In this document: positions 48,452-61,680 of the stretch, one piece after another | Layout: each line of letters opens with the position of its first letter | How positions within the stretch are numbered: position 1 is the first letter of the stretch | Source: Pterois miles | Lineage: Eukaryota > Chordata > Actinopteri > Perciformes > Scorpaenidae | NCBI GenBank assembly: GCA_947000775.1 | Contig: CAMQGK010000334.1 | Coordinates: forward strand, 1,188,501-1,252,500 | Direction of reading: 5' to 3' | DNA length: 64,000 bases | Program-made: the position numbers and the translations under genes | The notes under the pieces: model-generated | What the model was told of the DNA's origin: nothing | Seen by the model: only the letters and a program-made list of their open reading frames with translations | Database searches by the model: none

Positions 48452-51400
48452 TATTATATTTCCATTTTCTATTTGCCTGCGGGTTAACATTTGGTTAATA
48501 AGAAACAGGAATATAATTTCCTTCCAGAAATGAACTGGCTATTTAATGGTACTAAAGCAGATTAGAGGTCAAGTTGGGTTACTATGACCTTCAATCAAAT
48601 TGTTACCTTATTCAAGGTAATCTGGCAACACAGGAATTAATCTTAGGTTTGTGTGGTGACTGAAGTACCCATGACGACACATCCTAACACCCTGTTATTT
48701 TACATCCTCTGAAAATATATACAGTATAAGTATTGTGAGATTATGTGATGATTGTAATAATAAATATAAATGTCTTTAGTCATTTTTATAGAATTAGATT
48801 TTTTTGCAAAATAGACAAACTGAACCTACATTAATTTTCAAAGCTCAGTGTGTGTTGAAGCCCAACACTGGTCGATTGTTGGCATGGAAATAAATCACAT
48901 TAACAATCTCAACAAATTGACTATTTGCATAATGTCATAACAGAGTAGAGCAAAGTATCCAAAGAGCAAAGTGTGGTTGCTCTCTATTATATGGAGAGCC
49001 AGATGATGAACATCAGTGCTTCCACCACAGAGGCCAATATCCTAAACTGCAGATATTATGTCAAATGTTTGACGCGTTACTTGTCTGCTTCTCTCTTCTT
49101 TCTCTCCCTCAGGTGACATACTGTCTAGCACTCTTGACATCCAGCTTGCAGTATAAATTTGCACATTTTTGTCACACGCCAATATCAGCTGCTAGCACAG
49201 CCACCTTTACATCTGGTCACAGATAATTTGGTTTTGATACCAGTGATGCTTGTAAGAACCTCTGACACCCGAACATGACTTTTCTTTCCTGGAACAGACC
49301 TCTGAGAAGACAAGACACCCACCAAGAAAGCAAGATATGAATAGCAAATGCACTGCCTCTTTTCATCTCTATAATCTCTCTGTACTTCTCTCACACTTCT
49401 ACAAACTCCCTCTTTTTTGTGCGCTTTTTGCTCTCTTTATCTCCTGCTCACTAGGGAGTACTGCTGTATGGTCTGATTGAAGTAAAAATGTGGCACACAT
49501 ACACTGACACAATCTGAGGGCCTACAAAGACATTCCCAGCATGTGTTGGCTGGTTGAATGTTCAAAAGAAAATCACTTGTGAAAAAAACATGTCATCTGT
49601 GGCTCTCAAGACAAAAAAATCTTCTTATTATTTATGTTTAATGACAGCTATGTATCTGTTTGGATTTTATCTATTAAAAATTGAATTCTGGCATCATATT
49701 TCACTCCTATTCTCAGTTGTTACCAAAATATAATCTTTTCTTTAATTTCAACTCATTTTTTTTCCCAGTCAAAAGCAAGGACGACCATAGAGGGTTAAAT
49801 GGGGTGGCGGGGCATGAACGGTCTAAAGATTTTATGTTCCCATGTAAAGCCAGTCAGTCCAACAGCCCTCTTAAGCAGCGTTTCATATTCATAACATGTT
49901 TCCCATCTGGCTGCAGGGCGCTAACCGATTGAAATATCACACAGTCTACCCTAATCGCATTACTCTGCGCATAGAGCATTCACACTAGGCACCCAGTGTG
50001 AGGCTCCAGCTTTTTGATGTTCTACATTCACTGACTGGTAGGCAGAAGGCTTTCTGACTGACAGCCTGGCTGAATGCATGAATGAATGAGTGACTCTTTT
50101 TTGGCTGGCCAACCACCTGACTGATTAACTTACAGACCAAAAGTTTAAGTAACTGCCTCACTGTCTGTCTGACTACCTGACTGACTGACAGACTGTCCGT
50201 GGTGTTGTTCTAACAAACGGTGTTTATCTGCTGCACAATAACGTGGCCTAATGCTCTCTCACAGTATATATAGTGATGCCCTGGTCTACGCACTCTTTGC
50301 TTGATAAAGATACCCACAAAAAACCCTAGCATAATCATCTCCATGTTTTTCACTAAAAATGAGTATAATGATATCATAATTATAATTCAATTGCAAATCA
50401 TAGCGCAACTCCAACATCGGTCAAAATAATTGCAATTAGATATTTTTTTGTTCTTTCCAGATATCAATATGAATATCTTTTTTGAGTTCTCTGGTATTTA
50501 AAAGTTCAAGAAAACCTTTGCTGATATTTACAAACTACAGTAACTCCAGCTGTCAGATAACTATAGCTATCTTATACCACTGGATTTATTGCTAAGATAA
50601 ATAAAATCTCACAGATGAACATATTAAATGCCAGAATCATAACATTTTTTCTCTGGGCGACTGTGGCACACCTGAAATTTCAATTACAGTGGAAGTTGAT
50701 GGTATCCTTGTAACCATCAGAAAGCAATTAATCACAACTCTGCAGTAAATGCCACAAAAACATTTTTATTTAAATTATGTTTAATTTCTCCAAACACACT
50801 GAATTGCCTTTTCATGTCCCCTGACTTTGTCTCCTCCTAAGGAAAGGAAAGACAGACAAGTTGGTGTATTGTAGATATAATACAGTGTACCAGGAGAATA
50901 TACTTTTTCTCACATATAAAAGTCAGTAAACATCTTTTTTAAAATGTCACTTTATGGTATATGTATGCGTATTCGCATAACTGAACATCTAGTCTAACTG
51001 TATATATAGTGGATAATGGGTGAAGGAAAGCCAATGCTGGCCATATGTACAGTATGTGTCTGATTTTCAGCCATCTGTCGTCCTTTCTGCGTTTGCTGTT
51101 GTTGAATAAATTATATCTGTCATGACAAAAGCTACTCATCGTCTTTGGAATTGAAAATAATCTTTTTTTTTTAATAATGCTTTTAATGACTATGAATTAT
51201 TTTTCTATGTGTTTAATCGCCAAATCCCCACAGAACTGTAGAGATGAAAATAAAATACAACAGCTACAATCTTTGTTTTTCTGAGGGCATTAAGTCACAA
51301 TCAAACTGTATGTACAGTACTTAAGCACAGAAGAAACCTAAATCTGTGTCAATGCCACATGATATTAACACCTCATTCCCAAACAGCACTCGCTATGTAT

Positions 51401-52410
51401 TTGTGTTTCCAAGGCTTGATGGACAAATCCCCTGTTGGATAGATCTCTACAACATAGAATTAGACTAATCCTTATATATCCTTCAGTGCAAGTGATAGTG
51501 CATGTAATCCAGAATTCTGCTCTATCAGTGCCAATTGAAGTCTTGTATTCACTTTCCACCAATGCATAGTCTCATATGAAAGACATTTTTAATCCAAGTC
51601 TTGGCTGACTATTTCATTGTTACAGGCAAGTCCTTTAAAAATGATACAAGCCTTATCATGGATGCACACATTCTGCTGGTTAGCCACACCTAATTTAGCA
51701 ATTCTCATTCATAGCGAGAACTTGATCTGAGACGGTGAAAATGTTGACACATTTGCCAGTGAATCTCTCCAAACACATGCATGGAGTGCTACAACAGCTG
51801 TAGCTGCTGCTTGCCTAGTGGCAGCCAGTTGCTCCAGCTCTGTGTTCTTGTTGCAGTTGTTTTTTCTGTCTTTTTTTTTTTTTTTTTTTTTTTGAGTTGT
51901 CAAGTCAACTTTTTCTCATTTCACTTCACTTGACTGAACTGCAGCAAAGTGAAAGTCAATATTAAGAGACTTGGAACATTTTTTTCCAGTTTTCTCTGTT
52001 GCTTATTTCACTTTCTGGACACGGAAACCACGTCTGTGGCTGTACAGGTATCGTTTACACCCCAGTAATCATGCTGGGCAAACTGGCTAGCTTACCCAGC
52101 GCTAAGCCTTATGCCCTCTGGAGCTGAAGAGGTGTATATAGTCATTGTGGCTGTTGGCTTTGTTGAGCTATAGAGAATCATTGTGCTTGCATATTTATAT
52201 ATTTATAAAAAGGCATTTAAATATACACAACCCTTCTTTACTTTTACTTTTATAGATATATATGAGTCAGCTTTGGAAGGGGTGCTGGCAAATATCTGGA
52301 TTTCTACTTACTGCTTACTGAGAGCTTTGTTACGATCACCAGTTATGTTGATGATATTGTCTCTTCTCTATAAAAATGTCAAAGAAATATTTACACAGGT
52401 AAATTCTGAT
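48452..52410. other. unassigned sequence
   Basis: No gene recognised. A T-run lies at 51871-51893; 50150-50200 has short ctgactgactga repeats. At about 50395-50450 the words attgcaaatcatagcgc and aataattgcaattagatatt may be a small hAT-end fragment. Confidence 0.35.
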
Positions 52411-52688
52411 GAGGAAAATCTGACAAGGTCATTTTCAAAGGGGTCCTCTCACCTCAATGAAAATGGGTTCTATGGGTAACCAGGACTCTCCCTTTTACAG
52501 ACATGCCCACTTTATGATAATCACATGCAGTTTGGGCAAAGTCAAAGTCAAGTCAGCGCAGAATAAAAGCTAAAACAGCATATTTGCCCACTCCTTTGTT
52601 GATAAGAGCATTAAATACTTGATGCACCTTTAATTACAGTTTGAACAGATAAAAATGTGATTGTTTTGCGATATATCGCAAGTCTGAG
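52411..52688 (+). mobile_element. hAT-like non-autonomous element (family E), copy 2
   Basis: Matches 27548-27965 in order: gaggaaaa, aaggtcattttcaaagggg, atgaaaatgggttctatggg, ttttacagacatgcccac, tttatgataatcacatg, ttgataagagcattaaata, gaacagataaaaatg. It lacks the part between the atcacatg and thymidine-rich middle blocks and both terminal repeats. It ends in gcgatatatcgc, a 12-bp palindrome where copy 1 has gcaattaatcg. Confidence 0.8.
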
Positions 52689-55600
52689 ATAAGCTTGGCT
52701 CAGTTGTAGGAATATGATATGTAACTATAATTTTCATCTGAGTTCTGGATAATGTGGATCACAGATACGCAGCTTCCACCCTTCCACCCTTAGACCCTGT
52801 TTACCATTTTGCTCTTAGGTTCATTACTGGTAGTTACTACGACACTCATCACTGCACATCACACAAAAAGGTCTTTTCTAACAAATCCCTTCTCAGAAAA
52901 TTGCCATAATACATTTCATTTTTTACGGCTGTAGAATATGAAGGTACGTATTTATGTTGATCCGATGCCTGGCTGATGCTTCAGGTACCCCATACCAGAA
53001 CTAATTCTAGGAATATATGTGTTTAGAGAGGCCAAATTAATTAATTTACAGTGTCACCCAAAAACCAACATCCAACCAACATTTACACCTCTTGATTATT
53101 TAACAACGAATATCTTCAGCTTCTGGATTCTACTCTGGTTGTTGTATTTCTGTTTGTTTATTCAATTTCATATTTATCAGTGGAACTGTAAACAGAGATG
53201 CTCAGCCAACGTGTACTGCGTATAAATAAAGGTTAAATAAAAATACCCATGACTTTAATCACCAGCTTTCAGACTGTGTGGGCAGATAGTGACACCAGAC
53301 AGCAGTAGGAAGAGAGCTGGATAACCTGACATTCCTTTGAACATAACATATCCGATCTGCCTCATACTACTGTTAGGGAGGATTGCAGTGTGATTGCTGA
53401 CTGTGGTAGCTCTGTGCTTACACCATTTGCCAAGGGAGTCTCCAAACACCATTGTTTAAATTCCATGGGCAAGATGGATGGTTGGTTGAGTGGTGTGTAT
53501 GCTGTATATATTATATATTTAGGGTGCCACGGTGAAAGCATTACCAATCAACTGATCAATACATCTATGTCCGTCTTTTATTTAACCACATTATGAACAT
53601 TATTATTTCAGCTTCACAAACCCTCTCCAAATGTATTACTCTAGAATGGAAAGCCAATATGGCAACTACAGAACTTGGCTATACTCTTTTTTTTTTTTTA
53701 AATACTCTCAGAGACAAAACAAGCGTATGACATGTTTTATATAATCCACTGTTTACAATAGCAAAGCTTCTAATAATTTGTAAATGAGATAGCAAATAAA
53801 ACCCTTGACCACTGCATACACATAGCCTACATTTGTTGCCATGATAAATACATTATGCCAATAATTTGGGTTTATTAGGATTATAGCAATACTCAGACAT
53901 TAAGATTGTTTTAAAAAAAAAAAAAACAACAACAACAACATAGTCACTACTATGACACACAACAAATCAATGCTATAAAAATCTGGCAGTAGGACTTGTA
54001 GATGGAGTTTTCAGCAGCAAAGCAGAGTACTGATGTTTCTATAGATTAACCTGAATGACCCCAATCTGAATTCCTATGGTTACTGCACACCATAATAATC
54101 CCTACTTAATCAACTCAAGAAAAAGGGGGGGGGGGCGGTGGTGTCAATTTTTAATGTGTGTCTGTGTGCATGCGTGTGAGTGTGTTCAAGTAATTTTCTT
54201 CTTAACAAGTCATGTTTATATGTGTGCTGCTATATAGACTATTTTTTTAATCAAGATCCACCGACTGGCTTTTAACTTCTGAATAATAAAATGATCAATA
54301 AAAAAAGGAAAATGTATACCAAATCAATTACAGATTGAAAAGAGACTCCAGATAGGAATACTGTTATAAATGGGTTGAATGTTGTGCTTGGGGCTGCTTA
54401 GTCCAATTCAATAGCATATTCTGCACATCTTCATGAACAGAAAATCAAATTATCTCACAAAAAAATGATCTATGTGTAGGTGCAAAATGGAAAACGGACT
54501 TCTCGTGATCTGGTGTGAAGGAACTGACGAGCTGGTAATTTGAGCTCCTGAAGTGTTAAAATATTACATGAATGTATCAAAGAAATATGGCCAATCAGTT
54601 AATGGGAAGGAAAGATTCTGCATGTGTTCTGCTTCACACCATTGAGTGTTTTTAGTCACTGGGAACACCATGTGAAAACTAAGATCATCATTCACACAGA
54701 GAATAATGGAGAATGGAAGAGTCATTCCTTGAACATAAAGGGGGCTTTTAACAATGACAGGCCCTTCCTCAAATCAAGCACATTCATTTTGTCCATATGC
54801 CCATAACAATATATAAGCGAGATTTGACCGCCTCATTGATTTTTACTACTTTGTAGAAATTACACGGCTATTTCTTTAATCAGATTTACTAACCATATTT
54901 TACAGTAAAACTGTAACATGTGCACTGGGCTGTAGTGTCAGTTCTGTCTCCCAGCTTCCACATTAGAAACCGCTAAAGCCACCCAACCAAATCAACAGCA
55001 CCTTATTAACCACTGTAACTGCACCATTACATATTACCTGATGCTGCTGCTATCACTGTACGACTTCAATTCATCCAGATATATCAACTAAAACATTAGC
55101 AACCAACACGTGTGTTAATGGACATCAATGAAAACAATACACTCGTTATTTTGATGCTTTCTGAGTACTATTTCTGTTACTATTACAGCCACTTATCATT
55201 TCTATGGATTAAAATCTCTTCTACCGTAAAACATACATGCATTAGTAATAAATGGCTTTAACAGAATTAATAATGTGCCTTTCCAGTGCAGCAGATGGAG
55301 ACTTGGACCTTTTACAGTGGACGCACAGGGGCTGTTCACTGAGGATATCCCACAGATCTTAAACAAAAGAGGAAAACCACAGGCAGCACACAAACGTGAC
55401 AACACACACATGCTGTGTCCAAAGAAGAGGAAAACCACAGGAAGCATCCTGGTGATTTTGTGAAGAGGGGAAGTACTGTTCAGACTTTTCCCTCTGCTCC
55501 TCTGTCTGTCTTTGCAGTGAAGAAAATGTAAAAAAAATGACTAAAAAGGACCCCCAATCACAATTCAGACTTGACAACTCCATTGACGACATTCAGCATT

Positions 55601-57038
55601 TTCTCCCCACACAAACATACGCACATACACACAGTATTTATGTCTGCACAATTGTCCACAAGCCTGGGAAAAGAGTAACTATTTAATAATACTCTTGTGT
55701 TCCCAGGAGATCTATAAAGTCAGTCCACGAGTGTGTGTGCATGTATTGATTCTGACTCCTCCAGTCTAACTGGGTAATTGCCTTTTAACCGTAAGTCATG
55801 ACTGAAGGACACTGTGGGGACCTGTCATAAATGGAGTGAGAAAAGAAAAGCAGAAGAAGAGAGAGAAAGCAAGAGAAAGACAGTGATTGGTAGAGAGAAG
55901 CAGATGGAGAGACTAACAATAAGCCAAGGTCTGTCTTTCACTCTGCCTCTGGTTTTATGTTCACGATTCAAAAAAGCGAGGGGAAAAATCAGCAGTGGGA
56001 GGAGGGAGGGAAAGAGGCTGAGGACATAGTGTATAAATTGCTCTGAAAGGCCATTATGCTTTTATTTTTCTATTTTTTTTATTCTCATTTTGCTTTATTT
56101 TAACCATTCCCTTTCCTTCGAACAAACTTTTTGAATGTCTTTTGGGGATGTCTTTCACCTTGTTGTCTTTTTCAGCTTTAAAAACAGTCACACTGTGCTG
56201 GCTTTAAAACAGGTCTAAAACACTCTCATTGGCCCATCAGATGTGGGAGGACGAGGAACGCCTCTCTGTAACATAACTGTCCAAACGTGCAGTCCGCCTC
56301 TACAGGGATAGGCCAGATGTAATGATGTATGAAGGAGGCAGATAATTGGAGAGTGACGCAATTTTGACCTTGAAGCCTCCCCCCACAACAATGTCCGGGG
56401 TTAAAGGGAGTCTTTAAAGCTACTTTAGCCCTGATTTTCCACTCAACAACAGTTGTTAGAGCTCCCCGACAGTTTTGAGCTACAGCCACTAAGAAAAACG
56501 AGAAACCCTGGGAGAGAAGGGGTCGCCTGTAACAAGGATTCGGGTAACTTACTGCATAGGATGTGCTGCATTTGCAGCACGGAGCAAAGTTGTACCTCGA
56601 GGAATACATTGTAAAAATGTGTTTTGAAACTGGTGGAAATAGGCTATTTTGTATACAATATGTGCCAACAACATCAGCAGTGTGTCTCGTGTGCGGTATC
56701 TCGTAATTTACTGTGTATTTCTCGCATATGTTTTCATGACAAAACATAGTTCTCAGACCTCAGACAGATTCCTTCCAGTGTGTGACCCCTGTCACCGGTC
56801 AGTCATGTAGAGTGAAAACCACATTGACTTAAAAGACTCCTCATTACAAGACAGCAAGTTGTGCAGTGTGAACTATACTATGATCTGACAACTTTGAAAG
56901 TCGTATAGTGTGAACTTAGCTTTACACAACTGACTTCAGAGATGTTGATATTAAGCGATTATTCTAAATACCAGAAAACCAGATTAAAAAAGGTGGATTC
57001 TCCCTGAATGATAAACACCTGACTAACCTTAATTCTGA
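52689..57038. other. unassigned sequence
   Basis: No host gene recognised. 53010-53245 ends in ataaataaaggttaaataaaa, which may be a LINE 3' end. An A-run with (CAA)n lies at 53912-53939 and a G-run near 54126. 55845-56025 is purine-rich. The longest frame of the window is at 56226-56747 (listed separately). Confidence 0.35.
56226..56747 (-). other. 173-codon open frame, function unknown
   Basis: This is the longest frame in the window. The conceptual protein is Cys-, Tyr- and His-rich without a repeated Cys spacing, has a weak hydrophobic patch (FSFFLVAVAQ) near the middle and no signal peptide or family motif I recognise. No other copy exists in the window and no splice pattern supports it. 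It overlaps a segment of moderate GC content that could equally be a conserved non-coding element. Random expectation in 64 kb does not exclude a frame of this length. Confidence 0.12.
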
Positions 57039-57344
57039 CTTTAAAGGTGGAGTGTGTAAGATTTGGCGGCATCTAGCATCTAACTGAAACTTCTGTGTAG
57101 GAGAACTACTGTGGCCAACACAAAAACATGAAAGGCCCCATATAGAGCCAGCGTTTGGTTTGTCCGTTCTGGGTTACGGTTGAAACCTGTGAAGAGGACC
57201 TGCTTCATATGTGGATATAAATGGCTCAAGGCAAAACTCAATGATTCTTATTATCAGGTGACTATACACTAAAGAAAACACACTTACAAATATTATGCCA
57301 TTTCTGCTGATTGATCCCCCTAAATGTTACAATTTATTCCTTTA
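57039..57344 (+). mobile_element. percomorph non-autonomous DNA element, copy 3 (family C)
   Basis: Starts CTTTAAAGGTGGAGTGTGTAAG and ends near cctaaatgttac followed by attcctttaa; the ends form imperfect inverted repeats (tttaaagg / cctttaa). The interior shares gagaactactgtggcc, agagccagcgtttgg, tgtccgttctgggtta, gtgactatacactaaag and tgatccccctaaatgttac with the copies at 10515 and 24362. About 300 bp, non-coding. This copy shows the left end best. Confidence 0.82.
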
Positions 57345-57465
57345 ACCCAAACAAAAAAATAGGAAAGTAGAAATGACAGTAAGCACCACTGGTGAACATG
57401 TGCTGCACCAACGGTAAAGCAGCAGACATGAGTCTAAATCGTAAAATCATCTTAGCTCTCTAATG

Positions 57466-57468
<3 letters not shown>

Positions 57469-57516
<48 letters not shown>
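57469..57516. repeat. (CA)n microsatellite
   Basis: CA array of 48 bp, the apparent target of the MITE at 57518. Confidence 0.96.
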
Positions 57517-57517
<1 letters not shown>

Positions 57518-57519
<2 letters not shown>

Positions 57520-58235
57520 GGGATGTTAATAATTAACCGTTTAACCGTTAACCGTCAACAGCATTTTAACCGATTAACTATCAATTAAACGGTTATAAGA
57601 AAGATTAATAATTAATTAAAAAGCTGAGCAAAACTCAGAGGAGCAGCTCGTTACTTTAAGGAGAAAAGCTGGTCCACCTTAAGACAGTCTGAACTGGAAT
57701 TACAGATACAGGAAGTTGTCTCCCGTCTTGAGCAGAGGTGTTGTAGCTTCGTAGCATTTATTCCCCAACAAATTAACTGCACACACACTGCTACACCTCT
57801 GTTCACAGCTATAACGGCACCAACAACCCCACACTCACCGCCACCGCACACACGGTCTGTGGGAAACTTGCAAAAGTTGTGGCGCGTTGATAAAGTGTAT
57901 GTGTTGCATGAAGGCACCAGCAATGCTAGAGCTGCTAACATACCACAAACACACACACTGTTTGCCGGACACTCGCTACCGTTAAGCCGGGCAGACACAC
58001 AGCTAACAACCTGCTAAACTAAACGTGCCGTGGAGCGTTTTACTGGGAAAAATGTCTGCAACACTACACACAGCACTGTGGCCGCTACAGTAACTGTTGA
58101 CTCAGTTGTGCTCATATACTGCAGCTGGTGCATCGCTGCATGTGACGGACTCATCTTGCCTTGTCTTGTTAATAATGGGTAAATGAGGGTCAGTTAAGAT
58201 TTATTAATTAATTAATTTCAAAATTAGCATCCCTA
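57518..58235 (+). mobile_element. family A hAT MITE, complete reference copy
   Basis: A 718-bp element. Left end TAGGGATGTTAATAATTAACC; the right end read inward starts TAGGGATGCTAATTTTGAAA. It is inserted in a CA array: the flanks acacacag and acacacac match at 7 of 8, with the array continuing on the right. The interior has gctgagcaaaactcagagg, gctggtccaccttaag, caggaagttgtct, gtagcatttattcccc, cacagctataacgg and cactgtggccgctacagta. No transposase; a 115-codon minus frame inside is incidental. Other copies: 2362, 14939, 16268, 43261, 48173. Confidence 0.9.
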
Positions 58236-59128
58236 ACACACACACCATCTCAAAAGAGCATCTTGAATACTGTAGTAGGCAATGCTATGCACTGCTATGC
58301 ATCTTGCTAAATTATTGATCTACTAATAAAGCACAACAGGACCATGACCAGTGAATCAGAAATCAGACTATAGTAAAGCATTCACTACGGGACCATTTTA
58401 AACCAAATGGTGCAAAGACGGATGCAACCAGCCTTTTTATACATTCAGTAATGGGTCATATGCACATAATACTGGTCATATCGTTGAAGTTAACTATTAA
58501 TTACCATACAAGTCCAAGGGGTTTTGTGCCATTTTAAGATAAATCATACCTGTAATTGCTGTATATAATCAGGTATAGATTAAAGACTTGGTGGGCTGTA
58601 AATTAACAAGGTCACGTTACACCATTTGAGGATAACTTAGAAAAAATATTTTATAATACAAAAATGTGCATATTACCTATAAGGCTTCTTTGTCATTCTA
58701 AAGATAAAGGATTTTTAATTGACTCTTTCGTTTGAGCTTTGTGACTTTGGTTCACAAGTAGCTCCATCCTCTTATGGGTAATCAGATAGTGGAAAAATCA
58801 TTAAAAACGACTCAGCCCTTTGCGGCTGTCCAAGAGATAAATGCTGCTGCTTGGTGGGAAGAGGTGACAAGGGAGCCAGTGTGCACAGAGCTGACCCTGT
58901 GGTATCAATCTGTGCAATGCTAAAAAGTTTCACTAAGCTATGAAGAGTCAGATTTGGCAGCTCTGACCCAACAACACAGGCTGGGTACTGGGCATGAATC
59001 AAGTGACAATGGTGAGAAGTGGGAGTGAAGGGGAGTTAAAAGCAGAGCTCTGAATTGAGCGGTAACTTTGATATGAGAAGTACAAAAATCTAGCATATCT
59101 AGCGTATTTCCTAAAGAGAGAAGTGAGC
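58236..59128. other. unassigned sequence
   Basis: No gene recognised. Confidence 0.35.
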
Positions 59129-59592
59129 TAGGGCTGACCGATAAATTTTATTTTCATCGTCGTTGTGATATGAACATGTGCAATGAACACATCGCAAAAG
59201 GCTGTCTGAAATGCAGCAAATAAGAAAAAATATTATATTTAGGACTGGCTACCGAAACCCGCTAGTAGGCTGTGTATCTTACTTGATGAGCTGATCATCT
59301 GGCTGAGACAAAGCAGGCCCCCTCCCTCTACCAGCAGTACCTGTAGTGGTTCACATCAGCAGAGAAGGGAGGAAGGACTGATACCGACTGCTGTCTGTGT
59401 CCTTCAGTCTAAGCTTCACTCAGTCACAATTATGGTTTATTTTGACAGATTAGGTTTGTTTCCAGTGAGATATTAATTAGTGTACATAGTGACTTTGCTG
59501 TCGTAAATTGCAAATATCCACACTATCGCAAGTGATATCGTCACCACAAAACTGAGCAATGATATCACACTTTCTCATATCGCACAGGGCTA
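59129..59592 (+). mobile_element. hAT-like element with gcgata-type ends
   Basis: Left end TAGGGCTGACCGATA; the right end read inward starts TAGCCCTGTGCGATATGAG, so about 11 of 15 terminal bases match. Both subterminal parts carry atatcg/gatat words (atcgcaagtgatatcg, gatatcacac). 464 bp, no transposase. The flanking 8-mers aagtgagc and atacgaac do not match, so either the duplication has decayed or the boundary is slightly off. The end type resembles the fragment at 1320-1413. Confidence 0.6.
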
Positions 59593-61680
59593 ATACGAAC
59601 TGCTAAAAATATGTACTGTACCTACCTGCTATAAAGGTTTTATCTACAGAAATCTGCAGGGGTAAAATGTTCCCTTCATGTCCACATGATGTATAAAAAG
59701 ACTACCTAACTGATGTATTTTATGATGTTATGTCAAAAAGTGCCTTGCCGACCTTTATGTACAGAAATAATTGGACACTTTCTGTAAATTAGAGAAGAAG
59801 TTCATTATATTTCAGTTGAGCACAAGTCAGCAAGACAAAAAGCAGCACTTAATTACACAGCCCGGCCCCACATTATATCTGCCATTCGCCCTCAACCTCC
59901 TCCACAGTGAAAATGTGGACACTTCCTGGTAATTACAAGTCAGGCTCAAAGCATCAAAAGGTAAAGCACCAGCTCAAAGACATTATTACTGCTGGTTAAG
60001 GTACTGTTTTAATGAACACTAAAAGAGCAGAATGAATCCTACTTGTACTAAATGTTCCTGTACTTTCCAGAAGGGAAAAAAAAACTTTCAGCTGAGTGAT
60101 TTTAAAGTATTTTTTTACTATATTTTCAATGCGGCAAGCAAGCTGTTTACTCTAGCCTCATCATATGAACCAGTCTCATTAAAACACATTAGCAGTCACA
60201 TAAAGGGAGGCGCCATAACTAGCCCTGAGATCCATTTTAGGCCTGCCTCACAGTCGGGGAGATGTTGGACTTAAAGATACTCACCTAAGTGGAAATTCTC
60301 TGATCACAAGTCAGATAAGCCCCTTGTAATAAAAACATACTTAAATGCTCACAACAGGGAGGTTTTCGTTGTTCTTTCTCCTCTTGACAGGGAGGTCAGA
60401 GCACAAGGCAAACTAAAGAGCAGAGCCTCTGGCACAGTACAAATTTAATGTCTTGCTCAAGGACACTTCAGTGGGGCGAATGTGACAGTGCTTAGTTCCA
60501 CCTGCTAGCTTATAATTATCTCAATACCTGACAGAGCATGGGAACTCATATCAGTCAGCATATTAGTTAGGTCTTTTTCATTATCTCCTCAACGCATACT
60601 CTCTGTCACTACCCCCCACACGTCCCTCAGCATAGTCATTACACTAAATTAATTTGTTTAGCTGGATGTTATGTCAACTTTAGTGTACACAGTGAAGAGT
60701 TTCCTTGTTATAACAAGCGCAGATAATATTGTGTTTAAACGTAGTCAGATCCACTCGCTCTCATTTTAAGTCATTTGCTTGTTCTCTCTCACATACAAAA
60801 CACGCCTCGGTCTCATCACAGCTTCCCACTGCAACCCTTTACATTTTCATATGTCTTTCCCCGAGAGCTGCCACGAACTGGCAAATAGATGATGCAGAAG
60901 AGAGGATAACAAAGGCTGTCTACAGGGGGGAAATATTGTATATATATTTTAGTAGACTTCTATACAACTTTAACTTCTTTAGATTATAACCATGAAATCT
61001 TTTTAGACAGCAGAGGGTCTCAAGGAGGATCATTAATCCCATGCAGGTCATATATGTCCTTTGTGTACTGTGATGATGTAACATAATGTATTTTAAAAAT
61101 GTAATATGAACTAATAATGCAATATAAATGACTAATAATGTAGGTGTCCATTAGCTATAAAATGCCAGTGGATGTAATAACATCACATTTTATGCATTTT
61201 CTATAATATATAATGGGTTGCAATCATTGTGAATGTCAGCATATGATATAATTAGATATTAAAAATATGAATTCTTGACATACAAACATATACAATGAAA
61301 ACTTTTAATCTACTAGTCTGTTTTGACTGCAGCAAACACGACTAAATTGTAATAAACTGAATCCGAAGAGTCACTGACTTCTGACTTGTGATGAGTATTT
61401 TACTCTTATTTTACTATATTCACTGTAAGGGTCATAATTATGATCCTTATGTATTGGCCTATACATAAGAAGACCCAGATTGTAACACAATGACCTCCAC
61501 ATTTACTTTTCCAGCAGTGGTTTGAGTACTTTTTAAAGGCCCTGCAAACCCACAAAGGTGTTTTCACTTAGTCTGGCTTGACCTCTGTTCAGGTTGAAGG
61601 TGGGCAGAGCTATGATGAACATTACATGAGCTCACTGGACACTGTGCACCAAATATAATGATAAAGGTGTAGTTAAGCTA
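59593..61680. other. unassigned sequence
   Basis: No gene recognised. Near 60448-60490 the words tcttgctcaaggacacttcag resemble the LINE 3' block at 19340 and may be a small fragment. Confidence 0.35.

Noticed and set aside
50150..50205. ctgactgactga tandem words as a satellite
   Set aside because: Too short and imperfect to call; similar scattered stretches occur at 16600 and 45520.
52403..52430. A second CTGATGA-like word (ctgatgagg) as a possible hammerhead
   Set aside because: No stem II, no GAAA and no closing stem I; it lies at the edge of the family E element.
57651..57998. 115-codon minus frame
   Set aside because: Lies entirely inside the family A MITE; other copies do not keep it open.
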